The notes: a model not told the origin generated them from the sequence alone. Shown: positions 5,667 to 13,641, numbered from the stretch's first letter. The stretch is DNA of 15,086 nt from Bacillota bacterium (GCA_023393095.1 JAEWMT010000010.1:1-15086), one strand, 5' to 3'. A program made the numbers and translations.

Positions 5667-7463
5667 TTATTTCTTTAATCTGCTCTCAAGTGCATCAAGC
5701 TGAGCAGCCAATTCCTTCGGAAGCTCGTCACCAAACTTTGCATAATGCTCTTTGATAGAAGATACCTCATTTAACCACTCTTCTTTGTCCACTTTAAGTA
5801 ATTCTTTCATATCAGCTTCGCTAACACCCTCAAGACCTGTAAGATCCAAGGCATCTTCCGTAGGCATAAAACCGATTGGTGTTTCAGTTGCTTTGCCCTT
5901 ACCTGAGGTTCTCTCAAAGATCCATTTCAGGACGCGGCTGTTGTCACCGAAACCAGGCCATAACCATTTACCGTCCTGATCCTTACGGAACCAGTTAACA
6001 TAGAAGATCTTCGGTAATTTATCCTCGCTTGACTTCTCTCCGATTTCCAGCCAATGCTGTAAATAATTACATACATTGTAACCAAAGAAAGGAAGCATCG
6101 CAAATGGATCACGGCGAACCTGTCCAATGTTTTTAGAAATAGCAGCAGCAGTAATCTCAGAGCCCATGATAGATCCCAAGAATACGCCGTGTTTCCAATC
6201 AAAGCTTTCGTGAACCAACGGAATAGTCTTAGGACGACGTCCGCCGATTAAGATAGCTGAAATCGGTACACCTGCAGGGTCTTCCCAATCAGGTGCTATG
6301 GAAGGACACTGATATGCAGGAGCTGTAAAACGAGCATTCGGATGAGCTGCGGGCTCTTTGGAATCTGGAGTCCAATCATTACCCTTCCAGTCAATCAGAT
6401 GATCAGGTGCAGGAGTTCCGATGCCTTCCCACCATACATCGCCATCATCAGTAAGTGCTACGTTGGTAAAGATCGTATTCTTTTCTGTACTATGCATAGC
6501 ATTTGGATTGGAATCAAGGGAAGTTCCAGGTGCAACTCCGAAGAAACCAGCTTCCGGATTAATTGCATACAGACGGCCATCATCACCAAATTTCATCCAG
6601 GCAATATCATCTCCAACAGTTTCAACCTTCCAACCAGGAACGGTAGGTACTAGCATAGCTAGATTTGTCTTTCCGCAGGCACTCGGAAAAGCTCCAGTTA
6701 CATATTTAACTTCTCCCTCTGGACTGGTAAGTTTTAAGATTAACATATGTTCTGCCAACCATCCTTCATCACGAGCAAGTACGGATGCGATACGAAGTGC
6801 AAAGCATTTCTTACCTAAGAGAGCGTTACCGCCGTAGCCTGAACCATAAGACCAGATAAGTCTTTCATCCGGAAAATGGCTGATATACTTCTTCTCAATA
6901 GGAGCGCAAGGCCAGCTTGAATCTACCTGTCCTTCTTCCAAAGGTGCTCCAACAGAATGTAGGCATGGAACGAATTCACCATCTGCACCAAGTGCTTCTA
7001 ATACCTTTGTGCCAATACGAGTCATGATACGCATATTAACAACAACATAGGCACTATCTGTTAATTCTATACCAATTTTGGATATTGGGGAACCTATAGG
7101 ACCCATGGAGTAAGGAATTACATACATTGTTCTTCCTTTCATACATCCCTTATAAAGTCCCTTCATCGTAGTTTTTAATTCATCAGGTTCAACCCAGTTA
7201 TTTGTAGGACCTGCTTCTTCTTTTGTTTTAGAAGAAATAAAGGTTCTGTCTTCAACACGAGCTACGTCAGAAGCATGGCTTCTAAATAAGTAGCATCCCG
7301 GACGTTTCTGAGGATTTAATTTAATTGCCATTCCACTGTCAACCATCATTTTCAGAAGACGCTCATTTTCCTCTTCGGAACCATCGCACCAATAAATTTC
7401 GTCCGGCTGACACATATCAGCCATTTCTTTAACCCATTCCAGTAATTTCTTGTTCTCTGTCAT
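5667..7463 (-). CDS. pckG: Phosphoenolpyruvate carboxykinase (GTP)
   Basis: The 598-residue enzyme is the usual length for the GTP-dependent family. Key parts: EDRTF at 71-75 (PEP-site region), GGNALLGKKC at 211-220 and AEHM at 237-240 (manganese ligands Lys and His), the P-loop FPSACGKTN at 259-267 with the reactive Cys263, VGDDIAWMKF at 283-292 (metal/kinase-2), NPEAGFFGVAPG at 302-313, and the guanine-binding region with FFGYNVCNYLQHW and WFRKD. It interconverts oxaloacetate + GTP and PEP + GDP + CO2 in the cytoplasm; in fermentative clostridia it may run toward oxaloacetate as well as gluconeogenesis. I chose ATG 7463 because AAAGGAG ends five bases upstream; the TTG at 7478 in frame overlaps that ribosome site. 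It is a single-gene unit with its own terminator and two operator-like palindromes upstream. Confidence 0.97.
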   Translation of the reverse strand: MTENKKLLEWVKEMADMCQPDEIYWCDGSEEENERLLKMMVDSGMAIKLNPQKRPGCYLFRSHASDVARVEDRTFISSKTKEEAGPTNNWVEPDELKTTMKGLYKGCMKGRTMYVIPYSMGPIGSPISKIGIELTDSAYVVVNMRIMTRIGTKVLEALGADGEFVPCLHSVGAPLEEGQVDSSWPCAPIEKKYISHFPDERLIWSYGSGYGGNALLGKKCFALRIASVLARDEGWLAEHMLILKLTSPEGEVKYVTGAFPSACGKTNLAMLVPTVPGWKVETVGDDIAWMKFGDDGRLYAINPEAGFFGVAPGTSLDSNPNAMHSTEKNTIFTNVALTDDGDVWWEGIGTPAPDHLIDWKGNDWTPDSKEPAAHPNARFTAPAYQCPSIAPDWEDPAGVPISAILIGGRRPKTIPLVHESFDWKHGVFLGSIMGSEITAAAISKNIGQVRRDPFAMLPFFGYNVCNYLQHWLEIGEKSSEDKLPKIFYVNWFRKDQDGKWLWPGFGDNSRVLKWIFERTSGKGKATETPIGFMPTEDALDLTGLEGVSEADMKELLKVDKEEWLNEVSSIKEHYAKFGDELPKELAAQLDALESRLKK

Positions 7464-7653
7464 AATGACTCCTTTCAATTATAAATTATTAAGGCATATA
7501 CGCTGAAACCCATTAAAATGGAGGATAGCTTTAATTGAAAAACAGATAATTTAGGGTACACGCTTTGTCATATATATTACCACAAAAATGCATTACAGTA
7601 TATATCTTTTACTAATTTAATTACATTTAATAATCAATTTGTATTTAATATTT

Positions 7654-7690
7654 TGTTCCACATAGGAACACATTGCATTTTTGTATACAA
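7654..7690. promoter_or_regulatory. Two operator-like palindromes upstream of pckG
   Basis: TGTTCC-ACATA-GGAACA (7654-7670) is a perfect 6+5+6 inverted repeat, and TTGTATACAA (7681-7690) is a perfect 10-bp palindrome of the kind bound by GntR-family repressors. They lie about 190-225 bases before ATG 7463. A possible extended -10 (TGGTAATAT on the minus strand, near 7575-7585) lies between them and the gene. The rest of 7464-7762 is AT-rich with no reading frame that I can support. The proteins that bind are unknown. Confidence 0.4.
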
Positions 7691-7762
7691 TAAAACAATG
7701 TATAATTGAAATCTACCATAAAGTACGGGTGTCTGTCAATCAAATTATGAAATCTAAATGTG

Positions 7763-8013
7763 TTTTAAACATTATTCGGTTTAAGTTCAGACTAGTCAGA
7801 AATTCGGTTGGATGATTTCGATTTATGTTTTCGAAAAGGAGCATTTGCATTCGTCGGTACTTTGGCTCTGTATTTTAGAGCCTTATGTACCGCTACGTAA
7901 TGCAACGTAATGCAACTAAGCGGGAGCGTCTCAGCTTCAAAAACGTAGATTGAAATCAGCCAGCCGAATTTCTGGCTAGTCTGAACAGTTCGTAATGATC
8001 CAAATGTTTAAAA
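7763..8013. repeat. Long imperfect inverted repeat (250 bp), MITE-like
   Basis: Arms 7785-7833 and 7938-7986 match as inverted repeats at about 42 of 49 positions; both begin with GTTCAGACTAG. An outer pair TTTTAAACATT (7763-7773) and AATGTTTAAAA (8003-8013) is perfect. The centre folds too: GGTAC (7856-7860) with GTACC (7887-7891), and GGCTCT (7864-7869) with AGAGCC (7877-7882). ACGTAATGCA is directly repeated at about 7895-7914. There is no coding frame. It ends 18 bases past the ABC permease stop, so any transcript running out of that operon would form a long hairpin. It could be a MITE or another dispersed intergenic repeat; no target duplication is obvious. Confidence 0.75.
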
Positions 8014-8030
8014 GGTTTCTTATCCGAATT

Positions 8031-9173
8031 TTATGTTTTTGATAATTTTCTCTTCTGATAAAGTATAACGCCTATGATAAAATAAACGAAAGTTAATATT
8101 GAGATCATCATTATTTCAAAAGAAACCTCCGACAGTGTGGCTCCATAGTTCAGTATTTTATTAAATGCAGTTGCTGTATGTGTCAATGATAATACATCTG
8201 TAATTCCAAAGGATTTTCCAGCCATGGTAAACATTGTAACTTTAGGCATAGGAAACATGCAGCCAGAGAAAAACATCAAAATAAAAAATGGAAAACAACC
8301 AATGGTTAATACATCAAAAATAGTATTTAGAAAGCTGGCAATGATCAAGCTCATCGCTACCATAGAGAAACTTGAAATCACTCCCACTACTAAGATCGGG
8401 AGAAAGCTTCCTGCCGGTCTGTACCCAAGTAAAAGCGCCGTCCAGTAAGAGACTACAACTGCCACGATTGCAATGAAAGCCTGTACAATACATACTCCAC
8501 CCAAAATATTAGTGGCTCCGAGTCTGCTTAGCTTCAGACGAATTAGTGTATTCTTATCATTTTCTTTTACAATGGAAGCTGTTGCAGTAAAAATCACCAT
8601 GAGTACCGACAGTGATATCAGTCCCGGCACATAACCATCAAACTCATTAATCGCTTTGCTTTTATCAAGGAATGTCTCTTTAATGACTGAAGGAAAAACA
8701 ATTTTGGTGATATGAATGCCCTGATTATAAATCATATCATTAACAAGTACGGCAGCGACGGTATATTTTGCATTACTCATACTGCCATAGATATTTATCA
8801 GTGCAGGCTTCATGCCTTTACTGCCTACATTGGATAAAAGTGTAGAAGAATAATCATTAGGAATAACGATTCCTATATCGATTGTCTTATCCTTTACCTT
8901 CTCTTCTAGTTCTATTTGATTCTTCAAATATGATAAATGAAATAATTTTACCCTCTCATCTCCCAGCCTGTCTTCCATATTATGTAGTAATTCAATTGAC
9001 TGTCTTCCGTTGTCTGAATTAATTACACCTATATTGTATGTAATTGGAGCGCCTCCGTAAAAAAGCTTCATCAATAGAATAAAGAAAGGTGAAAATAATA
9101 ATACCAATGAAAGTACCTTCCAGTCCCGAATTCCTTCTTTCAGAGCTTTCATCATTGAAGCATATAGTTTCAT
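8031..9173 (-). CDS. ABC-2 type export permease
   Basis: This 380-residue protein has one membrane segment at about 20-40, an extracytoplasmic domain at about 45-180, and then five or so membrane segments from 183 to 375. That is the ABC2_membrane_3 layout seen in exporters of antibiotics, peptides and lipids. The C-terminal half holds 'FFSGCMFPMPKVTMF', close to the conserved 'G.mfP' stretch of that family. Its ATG overlaps the ATPase stop by four bases (ATGA), so the two are translationally coupled and the proteins pair as an exporter. The substrate is not known; the TetR regulator in front suggests a toxic compound or cell-envelope stress. The stop is followed 18 bases later by the long inverted repeat. 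Confidence 0.92.
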   Translation of the reverse strand: MKLYASMMKALKEGIRDWKVLSLVLLFSPFFILLMKLFYGGAPITYNIGVINSDNGRQSIELLHNMEDRLGDERVKLFHLSYLKNQIELEEKVKDKTIDIGIVIPNDYSSTLLSNVGSKGMKPALINIYGSMSNAKYTVAAVLVNDMIYNQGIHITKIVFPSVIKETFLDKSKAINEFDGYVPGLISLSVLMVIFTATASIVKENDKNTLIRLKLSRLGATNILGGVCIVQAFIAIVAVVVSYWTALLLGYRPAGSFLPILVVGVISSFSMVAMSLIIASFLNTIFDVLTIGCFPFFILMFFSGCMFPMPKVTMFTMAGKSFGITDVLSLTHTATAFNKILNYGATLSEVSFEIMMISILTFVYFIIGVILYQKRKLSKT

Positions 9174-10117
9174 TCTCTTAGCCCCCTTCCTGTCATAGAT
9201 ATAAATGCATCCTCCAGCGTCCGTTTCCTAATTGTCATATCGATGGGCTTAACTCCAAAGTTATTCAGCAGTTTTTTTATAACAGGAATTAATTCCGGCA
9301 AATCCTTGGCTCCAAGATAAAAAGTTTCATCTGTATATCTCTTCTCAGTTAACTCCTTGGGTAGTGCTAATATTAATTTTTGTATAAGCTGTTCATCTGT
9401 TTTTTCAATTCTGATTTGAAGAAGATCGCCCATTCCTGATCGTTCTATCAGTTTATCCGGTGTATCAATGACAAGTACCTTACCATGATCCATGATTGCA
9501 ATCCGGTCTGATAATCGCTGTGCTTCGTCCATATCATGTGTAGTCAGTATTACAGTTTTATTCTTTGCCAATCCCCTAATAAAATCCCTAACCAAAATTC
9601 TGCTTTGTGGATCTAAACCTGCTTGAGGCTCATCCAAAATAATAATTTCCGGATCATGTACAAGAGCAAGTGCCATATTAAGTCTTCTTTGCATTCCACC
9701 TGACAGTGTTTTAGCAAGTTTATTTCTTTTATCTGCCAATCCAAGGGACTTTAGCAGGTAATCCGCTTTTTCCGATGCATTTTTTGCAGACAGGCCATAG
9801 GAAATACCTACAAATTTAAGCTGTTCCATACAGGTCAGAAGTTCCCAGACAACAATTTCCTGCGGGCATAAACCAATCAATGATTTAATGGTATGATAAG
9901 ACGAAGAAAGGGAACTGTCATGAAATAAGACAGCTCCGGAATCAGCCTTCAAAAGCCCACAAAGCATTTTTATCGTTGTTGTCTTACCTGCGCCATTTGG
10001 CCCCAGTAAACCGAATACTTCTCCTTTCTTCACTGTAAAGCTGACCCCATCGACAGCAACGAAATAATTATACGATTTTGTGATACTCTTTACTTCAAGA
10101 AATACTTCCTGCCCCAT
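9170..10117 (-). CDS. ABC transporter ATPase (drug/peptide exporter type)
   Basis: The 315-residue protein has all ATPase motifs: Walker A GPNGAGKTT (39-47), the Q-loop Gln86 in CPQE, signature LSGGMQRR (138-145), Walker B IIILDEP (158-164) with catalytic Glu163, D-loop AGLD, and the switch His194 in TTHDMDEAQ. About 90 residues follow the core, ending 'MTIRKRTLEDAFISMTGRGLRE', as in DrrA-like exporters (a 'LEDAFI' motif is typical of them). It powers the adjacent permease at the inner face of the membrane. It starts ten bases after the TetR stop; its ribosome site GGAGAG overlaps that stop, which suggests coupling. No other permease is nearby. Confidence 0.96.
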   Translation of the reverse strand: MGQEVFLEVKSITKSYNYFVAVDGVSFTVKKGEVFGLLGPNGAGKTTTIKMLCGLLKADSGAVLFHDSSLSSSYHTIKSLIGLCPQEIVVWELLTCMEQLKFVGISYGLSAKNASEKADYLLKSLGLADKRNKLAKTLSGGMQRRLNMALALVHDPEIIILDEPQAGLDPQSRILVRDFIRGLAKNKTVILTTHDMDEAQRLSDRIAIMDHGKVLVIDTPDKLIERSGMGDLLQIRIEKTDEQLIQKLILALPKELTEKRYTDETFYLGAKDLPELIPVIKKLLNNFGVKPIDMTIRKRTLEDAFISMTGRGLRE

Positions 10118-10127
10118 ATATACTCTC

Positions 10128-10712
10128 CTATTCTCTATCGATCCAAATCTTTTTTATCTGGTTCACCAGAGTGTTGATCTCCATCTTCGGATGAAGCATA
10201 GCATAAGTAAGAACACCATCGAGTGCTCCCATCAGTGTAATTCCATAACTTTGCGGATCTGTGATATTAATTTCTCCTAATGCTGCTGCCCTCTGAAACA
10301 TCCCTGTAAAGAATTCAATGGATGCCTGCATATATTCCTTATAGTAATCCATAAGTAATTTTGATTCAAAGGATCTTGACATGGAAAAAAAGAAGAAGCT
10401 TAATTCCTTTGGACGTGTTACCCAATATTCCAAATACCCCCTGACATAATTACTAAGTCCATGGATAGCGCTCACATTGTAATATGCTTCTTCTGCTATT
10501 TTCACGATGGGTTCAGAGAGTTTTTTATTCGCTTCCATTAATAAAACTTCTTTATTTGGAAAATGATGATATAACCCTCCCTTACTTACACCTGCTTTTG
10601 CAGCGATTGCATTGACGGAAGCTCCATCATAACCTTTTTCAAGAAATTCTTCGATCGCTGCTGTAATAATCGAGTCTACTCGTATCTCTTTTGGCTGTTT
10701 CTGTGACATCAT
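10128..10712 (-). CDS. TetR/AcrR family transcriptional regulator
   Basis: The 194-residue protein has an N-terminal helix-turn-helix at about 13-60: 'IITAAIEEFLEKGYDGASVN', 'AIAAKAGVSKGGLYHHFPNK', then 'EVLLMEA', which is the classic TetR signature with the recognition helix around VSKGGLYHHF. The rest is an all-helical ligand domain with a Phe-rich stretch (KELSFFFFSMSR) that may line the pocket. Family knowledge: such proteins repress their operator until a ligand binds. Here it leads the operon of the ABC ATPase and permease, and a perfect palindrome lies just upstream, so self-repression is the likely arrangement. Two start codons (10712 and 10709) share the GGAGGTGAG ribosome site; either is possible. 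Confidence 0.96.
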   Translation of the reverse strand: MMSQKQPKEIRVDSIITAAIEEFLEKGYDGASVNAIAAKAGVSKGGLYHHFPNKEVLLMEANKKLSEPIVKIAEEAYYNVSAIHGLSNYVRGYLEYWVTRPKELSFFFFSMSRSFESKLLMDYYKEYMQASIEFFTGMFQRAAALGEINITDPQSYGITLMGALDGVLTYAMLHPKMEINTLVNQIKKIWIDRE

Positions 10713-10720
10713 CTCACCTC

Positions 10721-10739
10721 CATACCGACCGACGGTATG
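10721..10739. promoter_or_regulatory. Likely operator for the TetR regulator
   Basis: CATACCG-ACCGA-CGGTATG is a perfect 7+5+7 inverted repeat. It starts four bases after the -10 of the promoter at 10743-10771 and ends at the ribosome site of tetR, so a bound repressor would cover the transcription start. The form (ACCGAC/CGGT core) resembles sites of other TetR-type regulators. Confidence 0.85.
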
Positions 10740-10742
10740 TTG

Positions 10743-10771
10743 ATATTACCATGATTTTCATAGTATGTCAA
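10743..10771 (-). promoter_or_regulatory. Promoter of the tetR-ABC exporter operon
   Basis: On the minus strand a perfect TTGACA (10766-10771) and TAATAT (10743-10748) are separated by exactly 17 bases. Transcription would start inside the operator, giving a leader of about 20-25 bases with the ribosome site GGAGG in it. Confidence 0.85.
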
Positions 10772-10848
10772 TAAGCTGATCCTGTAGGAACTAATATCAT
10801 TCAGCGGACTTGTTCTTCTTTTTTTATCGGAAGATATCATCAGAACAA

Positions 10849-10969
10849 AGAATGTGCGCGCACATTCTCCGCGCCTGAGCGGGTTACGTAGTAACATACT
10901 TCCTTACCGCGAGGTGCGCATCCTGCACGGAGTGCTTTTTATTTCATAGGACGCAATTTCCTATGAAAT
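10849..10969. repeat. GC-rich structured block in an AT-rich intergenic region
   Basis: AGAATGTGCGCGCACATTCT (10849-10868) is a perfect 20-bp palindrome. It is followed by GC-rich DNA with small stems (GTGC/GCAC and GCAC/GTGC around 10914-10935) and then an 11-pair perfect hairpin, ATTTCATAGGA (10941-10951) with TCCTATGAAAT (10959-10969). Its base composition is unlike its flanks. GAACAAAGAA occurs at 10843-10852 and again at 10999-11008 on either side, which may be a target duplication or chance. No gene lies in it. I suspect a dispersed repeat of this genome, without proof. Confidence 0.55.
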
Positions 10970-11016
10970 GAAATAATAGTTCTTATTGATTGAACTATGA
11001 ACAAAGAAAAATCATC

Positions 11017-11098
11017 TTATACTTTAAAATAGTATAAAACAGATTTTAAACTTAAAAAATTAGTAGCACAATATATGAATTAGCATACTTTAAAGTAT
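11017..11098. promoter_or_regulatory. Pair of ATACTTTAAA palindromes upstream of the repeat peptide
   Basis: TTATACT-TTAAAAT-AGTATAA (11017-11037) and ATACTTTAAAGTAT (11085-11098) share ATACTTTAAA and are both inverted repeats, 66 bases apart. They lie 80-165 bases before ATG 11181. They could be two binding sites of one regulator, though AT-rich DNA yields such palindromes by chance. I see no clear -35/-10 pair between them and the gene. The rest of 10999-11150 is plain AT-rich DNA. Confidence 0.35.
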
Positions 11099-11180
11099 AT
11101 TATATTTTATGGTGTAGGCGGTTAAAATATTATCCTAGTATATTTCATACCGTTTGCTTTACACATTAAAGGAGTATATT

Positions 11181-11375
11181 ATGGAAAGTCGCGGTAATTT
11201 TCCCAATGCTCGCGAAGGCAGATTTGGAATGAGAAACGAACCTGAGATGAGACAAGAGTTTGATAGAAGAATGGAATTTGACAGAAGACATGAAATGGAA
11301 AGAAGAGACGAATTTGACAGAAGACATGACTTTGATAGAAGATTTCCATTCTGGTGGTTGTTTTTCTTCCGATAA
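11181..11375 (+). CDS. Small hexapeptide-repeat protein with aromatic tail
   Basis: I do not recognise this 64-residue protein. Residues 27-56 are five tandem hexapeptides of the pattern [FM][DE]RRx[DEP]: FDRRME, FDRRHE, MERRDE, FDRRHD, FDRRFP. The start (MESRGNFPNAREGRFGMRNE) is also rich in charged residues. The last ten residues are FPFWWLFFFR, a strongly aromatic, hydrophobic end. A charged, helix-prone repeat followed by such a tail could bind the membrane surface, or self-associate; that is inference. The start is well supported: AAAGGAG (11168-11174) ends six bases before ATG 11181. The frame is open upstream to 11154, but that start has no ribosome site. The gene is isolated, with a strong terminator 34 bases past its stop. 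The 18-base unit of the DNA repeat keeps the frame. Confidence 0.75.
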   Translation: MESRGNFPNAREGRFGMRNEPEMRQEFDRRMEFDRRHEMERRDEFDRRHDFDRRFPFWWLFFFR

Positions 11376-11408
11376 TACTTTTCTACATTGATTTTGATTT
11401 ATTAAAAC

Positions 11409-11464
11409 AATAAAACCAAGATACCTAATTGAGCTTATACTCAAAAAGATTTCTTGGTTTTATT
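11409..11464. terminator. Bidirectional terminator between the repeat peptide and the chemoreceptor
   Basis: AATAAAACCAAGA (11409-11421) and TCTTGGTTTTATT (11452-11464) form a perfect 13-pair stem; TTGAG/CTCAA (about 11429-11445) pairs inside. The stem is flanked by A-runs on the left and T-runs on the right, so it can serve both converging genes. Confidence 0.88.
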
Positions 11465-11490
11465 ATTTATATATGATAAGCTTTATAATA

Positions 11491-13554
11491 TTATAGCTTA
11501 AAACTACTGATTGCATTCTGTAATTCTTCTGATTTCTCTCTCAACTTTCCTGCGATATGATTCAGATGCTCTGTTTCTATCAATTGACTATCTGAGGCCG
11601 ATTGTACTTCAGCAGATGCAGATGCCGTCTCTTCTAACACAGATGATATATTTGTAATTGCATTCAATGTTTCATTTTTGGTTACTTCAATATCATTCAC
11701 ACGCATAGAAATTTCACTAATGTTTTTGGCTAAGCCTTCTACATGCTTTGTAATCTTGTTGAACAACTGTGATGTGTTTTGAAGTGCTAAATCCTGAGAA
11801 GTTATAATCTCTTCCGCTTCACTAGCATTTTTTACAGTTGTCTTTGTCCTCTTAAGAATACCACCGATAATCCCATTAATTCTTTCAGATGCCTGTACGG
11901 ATTCTTCTGCAAGCTTCCTGATTTCATCCGCTACAACGGCAAACCCTTTACCTGCCTCACCCGCTCTGGCTGCTTCAATTGATGCATTTAAAGCAAGTAA
12001 ATTCGTCTGATCAGCAATCTCATTGATTGTTGCAATAATTCCACTGATGGCTACTGATTCTTTTCCTAGTTGTTCAATATTTTCAACCACCACTTTAGAT
12101 ATACGAAAAGATGCCTTTGCTTTACTTCCTAACTCATCCATAGTAATAATACCATCTTTTACAATGTCTCTTGTATTGTTGGCAAATTCAGTTATCTGGT
12201 CTACACTGACATTAACATGATTAATCTTTTCGTCTAAATCACTCATTATTTTCAAACAATTCTGAGCATCCTCTGCTTGTTGTTCAATACCCGCTTCTAT
12301 ATTATCTATTACTTGATTTATGTTTTTCGAATTTTCTACCAACTGCAAGGATGCTGCAGCTACAGATTCTGCTGATTCTGAAATAGAAAAGGAAACGGTT
12401 GCCGTTCGGTTAACCAACCCCTTCATTCCTGTTAACATTCCTGTTATATGCTTCGCTAAAAACATAAATTCATCTTTACGCTTTGTTGTGGCTGTAACTG
12501 TCAGATCTCCTGCTTCCGCCTTTTTTACAACATTATTAATATTTCGTATTGTACTGCCTATTCCATTCGCCAGAAAAACTCCAACCAGTATTGCAATCAT
12601 AATAGCTAATACCACAACAAAGAGGGTAACGGCCTTAATATCATCAGCCTGTTTTATAATTTCACTTTTTGGAATCAGCGTACAAAGCATACTACCGTTA
12701 TTTCCTGATTTAGAATAAAAGAAATAACTTCCCTGACCGTCTATGTATTTTAAATCGGTATCCTTTGAAGCCTTTACCGCCTTTTTATAATAGTCCTGAT
12801 TAAAAAAAATCGGTTTAGCACTTTCACCCTCTGCAGTGATTTCTCTTCCGTCCGAAGTTATAAAAGCACATTCACTCCCTTTTGGAAGATCAATCGTTTT
12901 CATCGGTGCCTGAATCGATTGTAACGCAATATCCATTATTACTACGCCTATCGTCTCCATCCTATTATTGATAATCCTTCTGGACAAAGATATACCATAC
13001 GCGCTTTTGGAACTTTTTAAATAATCATCCAAAAAACTATGATACCCTATCCATACGGCTGCTGTATTAGATGCTTTAAGGATCTGTTTACCTTCATTTG
13101 TTTCTATAAATTGGCTATATGCATCCTGTCCTATGATACCATTTGTTGTTATACTTTTACCATATGATGATAATACACCGATAAAATTAATATTTTGATC
13201 CGACGTTTTTTCGGAGAGCACACTTCGATTTATTGTACTATAGCTTTCTGTATTTTTACCGGTATCATCTTTAAAATCACCATTATAATAACTTCGTAAT
13301 ACGTTATCGCTTGCTATCCTTTGGGATTTGGTATCAATATTTTGCAACATCATTTTATAATATTCTGCGGTTTTTTGAATTGTATTTTGAGTTGCCACCT
13401 TATAATTAGAGATAATGGCATCCGATGCTCTGATATAGGATATGATGCCAAGTAAGATAATTAACACAACAGGAATCATATAAGCACTGATTAACTTTAC
13501 CCGGATACCCCTTAAAATGAAATGCTTTACTTCAGAAGTGCTGTTTTTCTTCAT
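11491..13554 (-). CDS. Methyl-accepting chemotaxis protein
   Basis: The 687-residue receptor has TM1 at about 20-41, a dCache-like sensor domain at about 42-307, TM2 at about 308-330, HAMP at 331-383 and a long coiled-coil signalling domain from about 400 to the end. The kinase-contact hairpin tip reads EIADQTNLLALNASIEAARA then GEAGKGFAVVADEIRKLAEE, the hallmark of the family. It senses outside ligands, possibly through a sugar-binding protein, and controls CheA/CheW and so swimming direction. There is no C-terminal CheR-binding pentapeptide. ATG 13554 is preceded by GGAAGGGG at a good distance; the open frame upstream to 13656 runs through a terminator and is not used. It lies just downstream of the sugar-binding lipoprotein gene on the same strand, 124 bases away, with a terminator between, so it is transcribed by read-through or by an unseen promoter. 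Confidence 0.96.
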   Translation of the reverse strand: MKKNSTSEVKHFILRGIRVKLISAYMIPVVLIILLGIISYIRASDAIISNYKVATQNTIQKTAEYYKMMLQNIDTKSQRIASDNVLRSYYNGDFKDDTGKNTESYSTINRSVLSEKTSDQNINFIGVLSSYGKSITTNGIIGQDAYSQFIETNEGKQILKASNTAAVWIGYHSFLDDYLKSSKSAYGISLSRRIINNRMETIGVVIMDIALQSIQAPMKTIDLPKGSECAFITSDGREITAEGESAKPIFFNQDYYKKAVKASKDTDLKYIDGQGSYFFYSKSGNNGSMLCTLIPKSEIIKQADDIKAVTLFVVVLAIMIAILVGVFLANGIGSTIRNINNVVKKAEAGDLTVTATTKRKDEFMFLAKHITGMLTGMKGLVNRTATVSFSISESAESVAAASLQLVENSKNINQVIDNIEAGIEQQAEDAQNCLKIMSDLDEKINHVNVSVDQITEFANNTRDIVKDGIITMDELGSKAKASFRISKVVVENIEQLGKESVAISGIIATINEIADQTNLLALNASIEAARAGEAGKGFAVVADEIRKLAEESVQASERINGIIGGILKRTKTTVKNASEAEEIITSQDLALQNTSQLFNKITKHVEGLAKNISEISMRVNDIEVTKNETLNAITNISSVLEETASASAEVQSASDSQLIETEHLNHIAGKLREKSEELQNAISSFKL

Positions 13555-13611
13555 AATGATATCCCCTTCCTTTAACCCACATTTATATGGTACGTACGCC
13601 CGCCGTGCGGA

Positions 13612-13641
13612 TTCAAAAGAAAAAGCTGCCTTATAGGCAGC
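13612..13641 (-). terminator. Rho-independent terminator of the sugar-binding protein gene
   Basis: On the minus strand GCTGCCT-ATA-AGGCAGC (13641-13625) is a perfect seven-pair hairpin followed by TTTTTCTTTT. It lies 37 bases after the binding protein stop, and before the chemoreceptor gene. Confidence 0.92.

Noticed and set aside
5752..6837. Several plus-strand frames opposite pckG
   Set aside because: They are antisense to a fully conserved enzyme, lack ribosome sites and resemble no protein.
10709..10897. 62-codon minus-strand frame ahead of tetR
   Set aside because: It runs through the tetR promoter and operator, and its composition follows the GC-rich block; there is no ribosome site.
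11166..11444. Minus-strand frame opposite the hexapeptide gene
   Set aside because: It is the mirror of the 18-bp coding repeat and runs through the bidirectional terminator; the plus-strand frame has the ribosome site.
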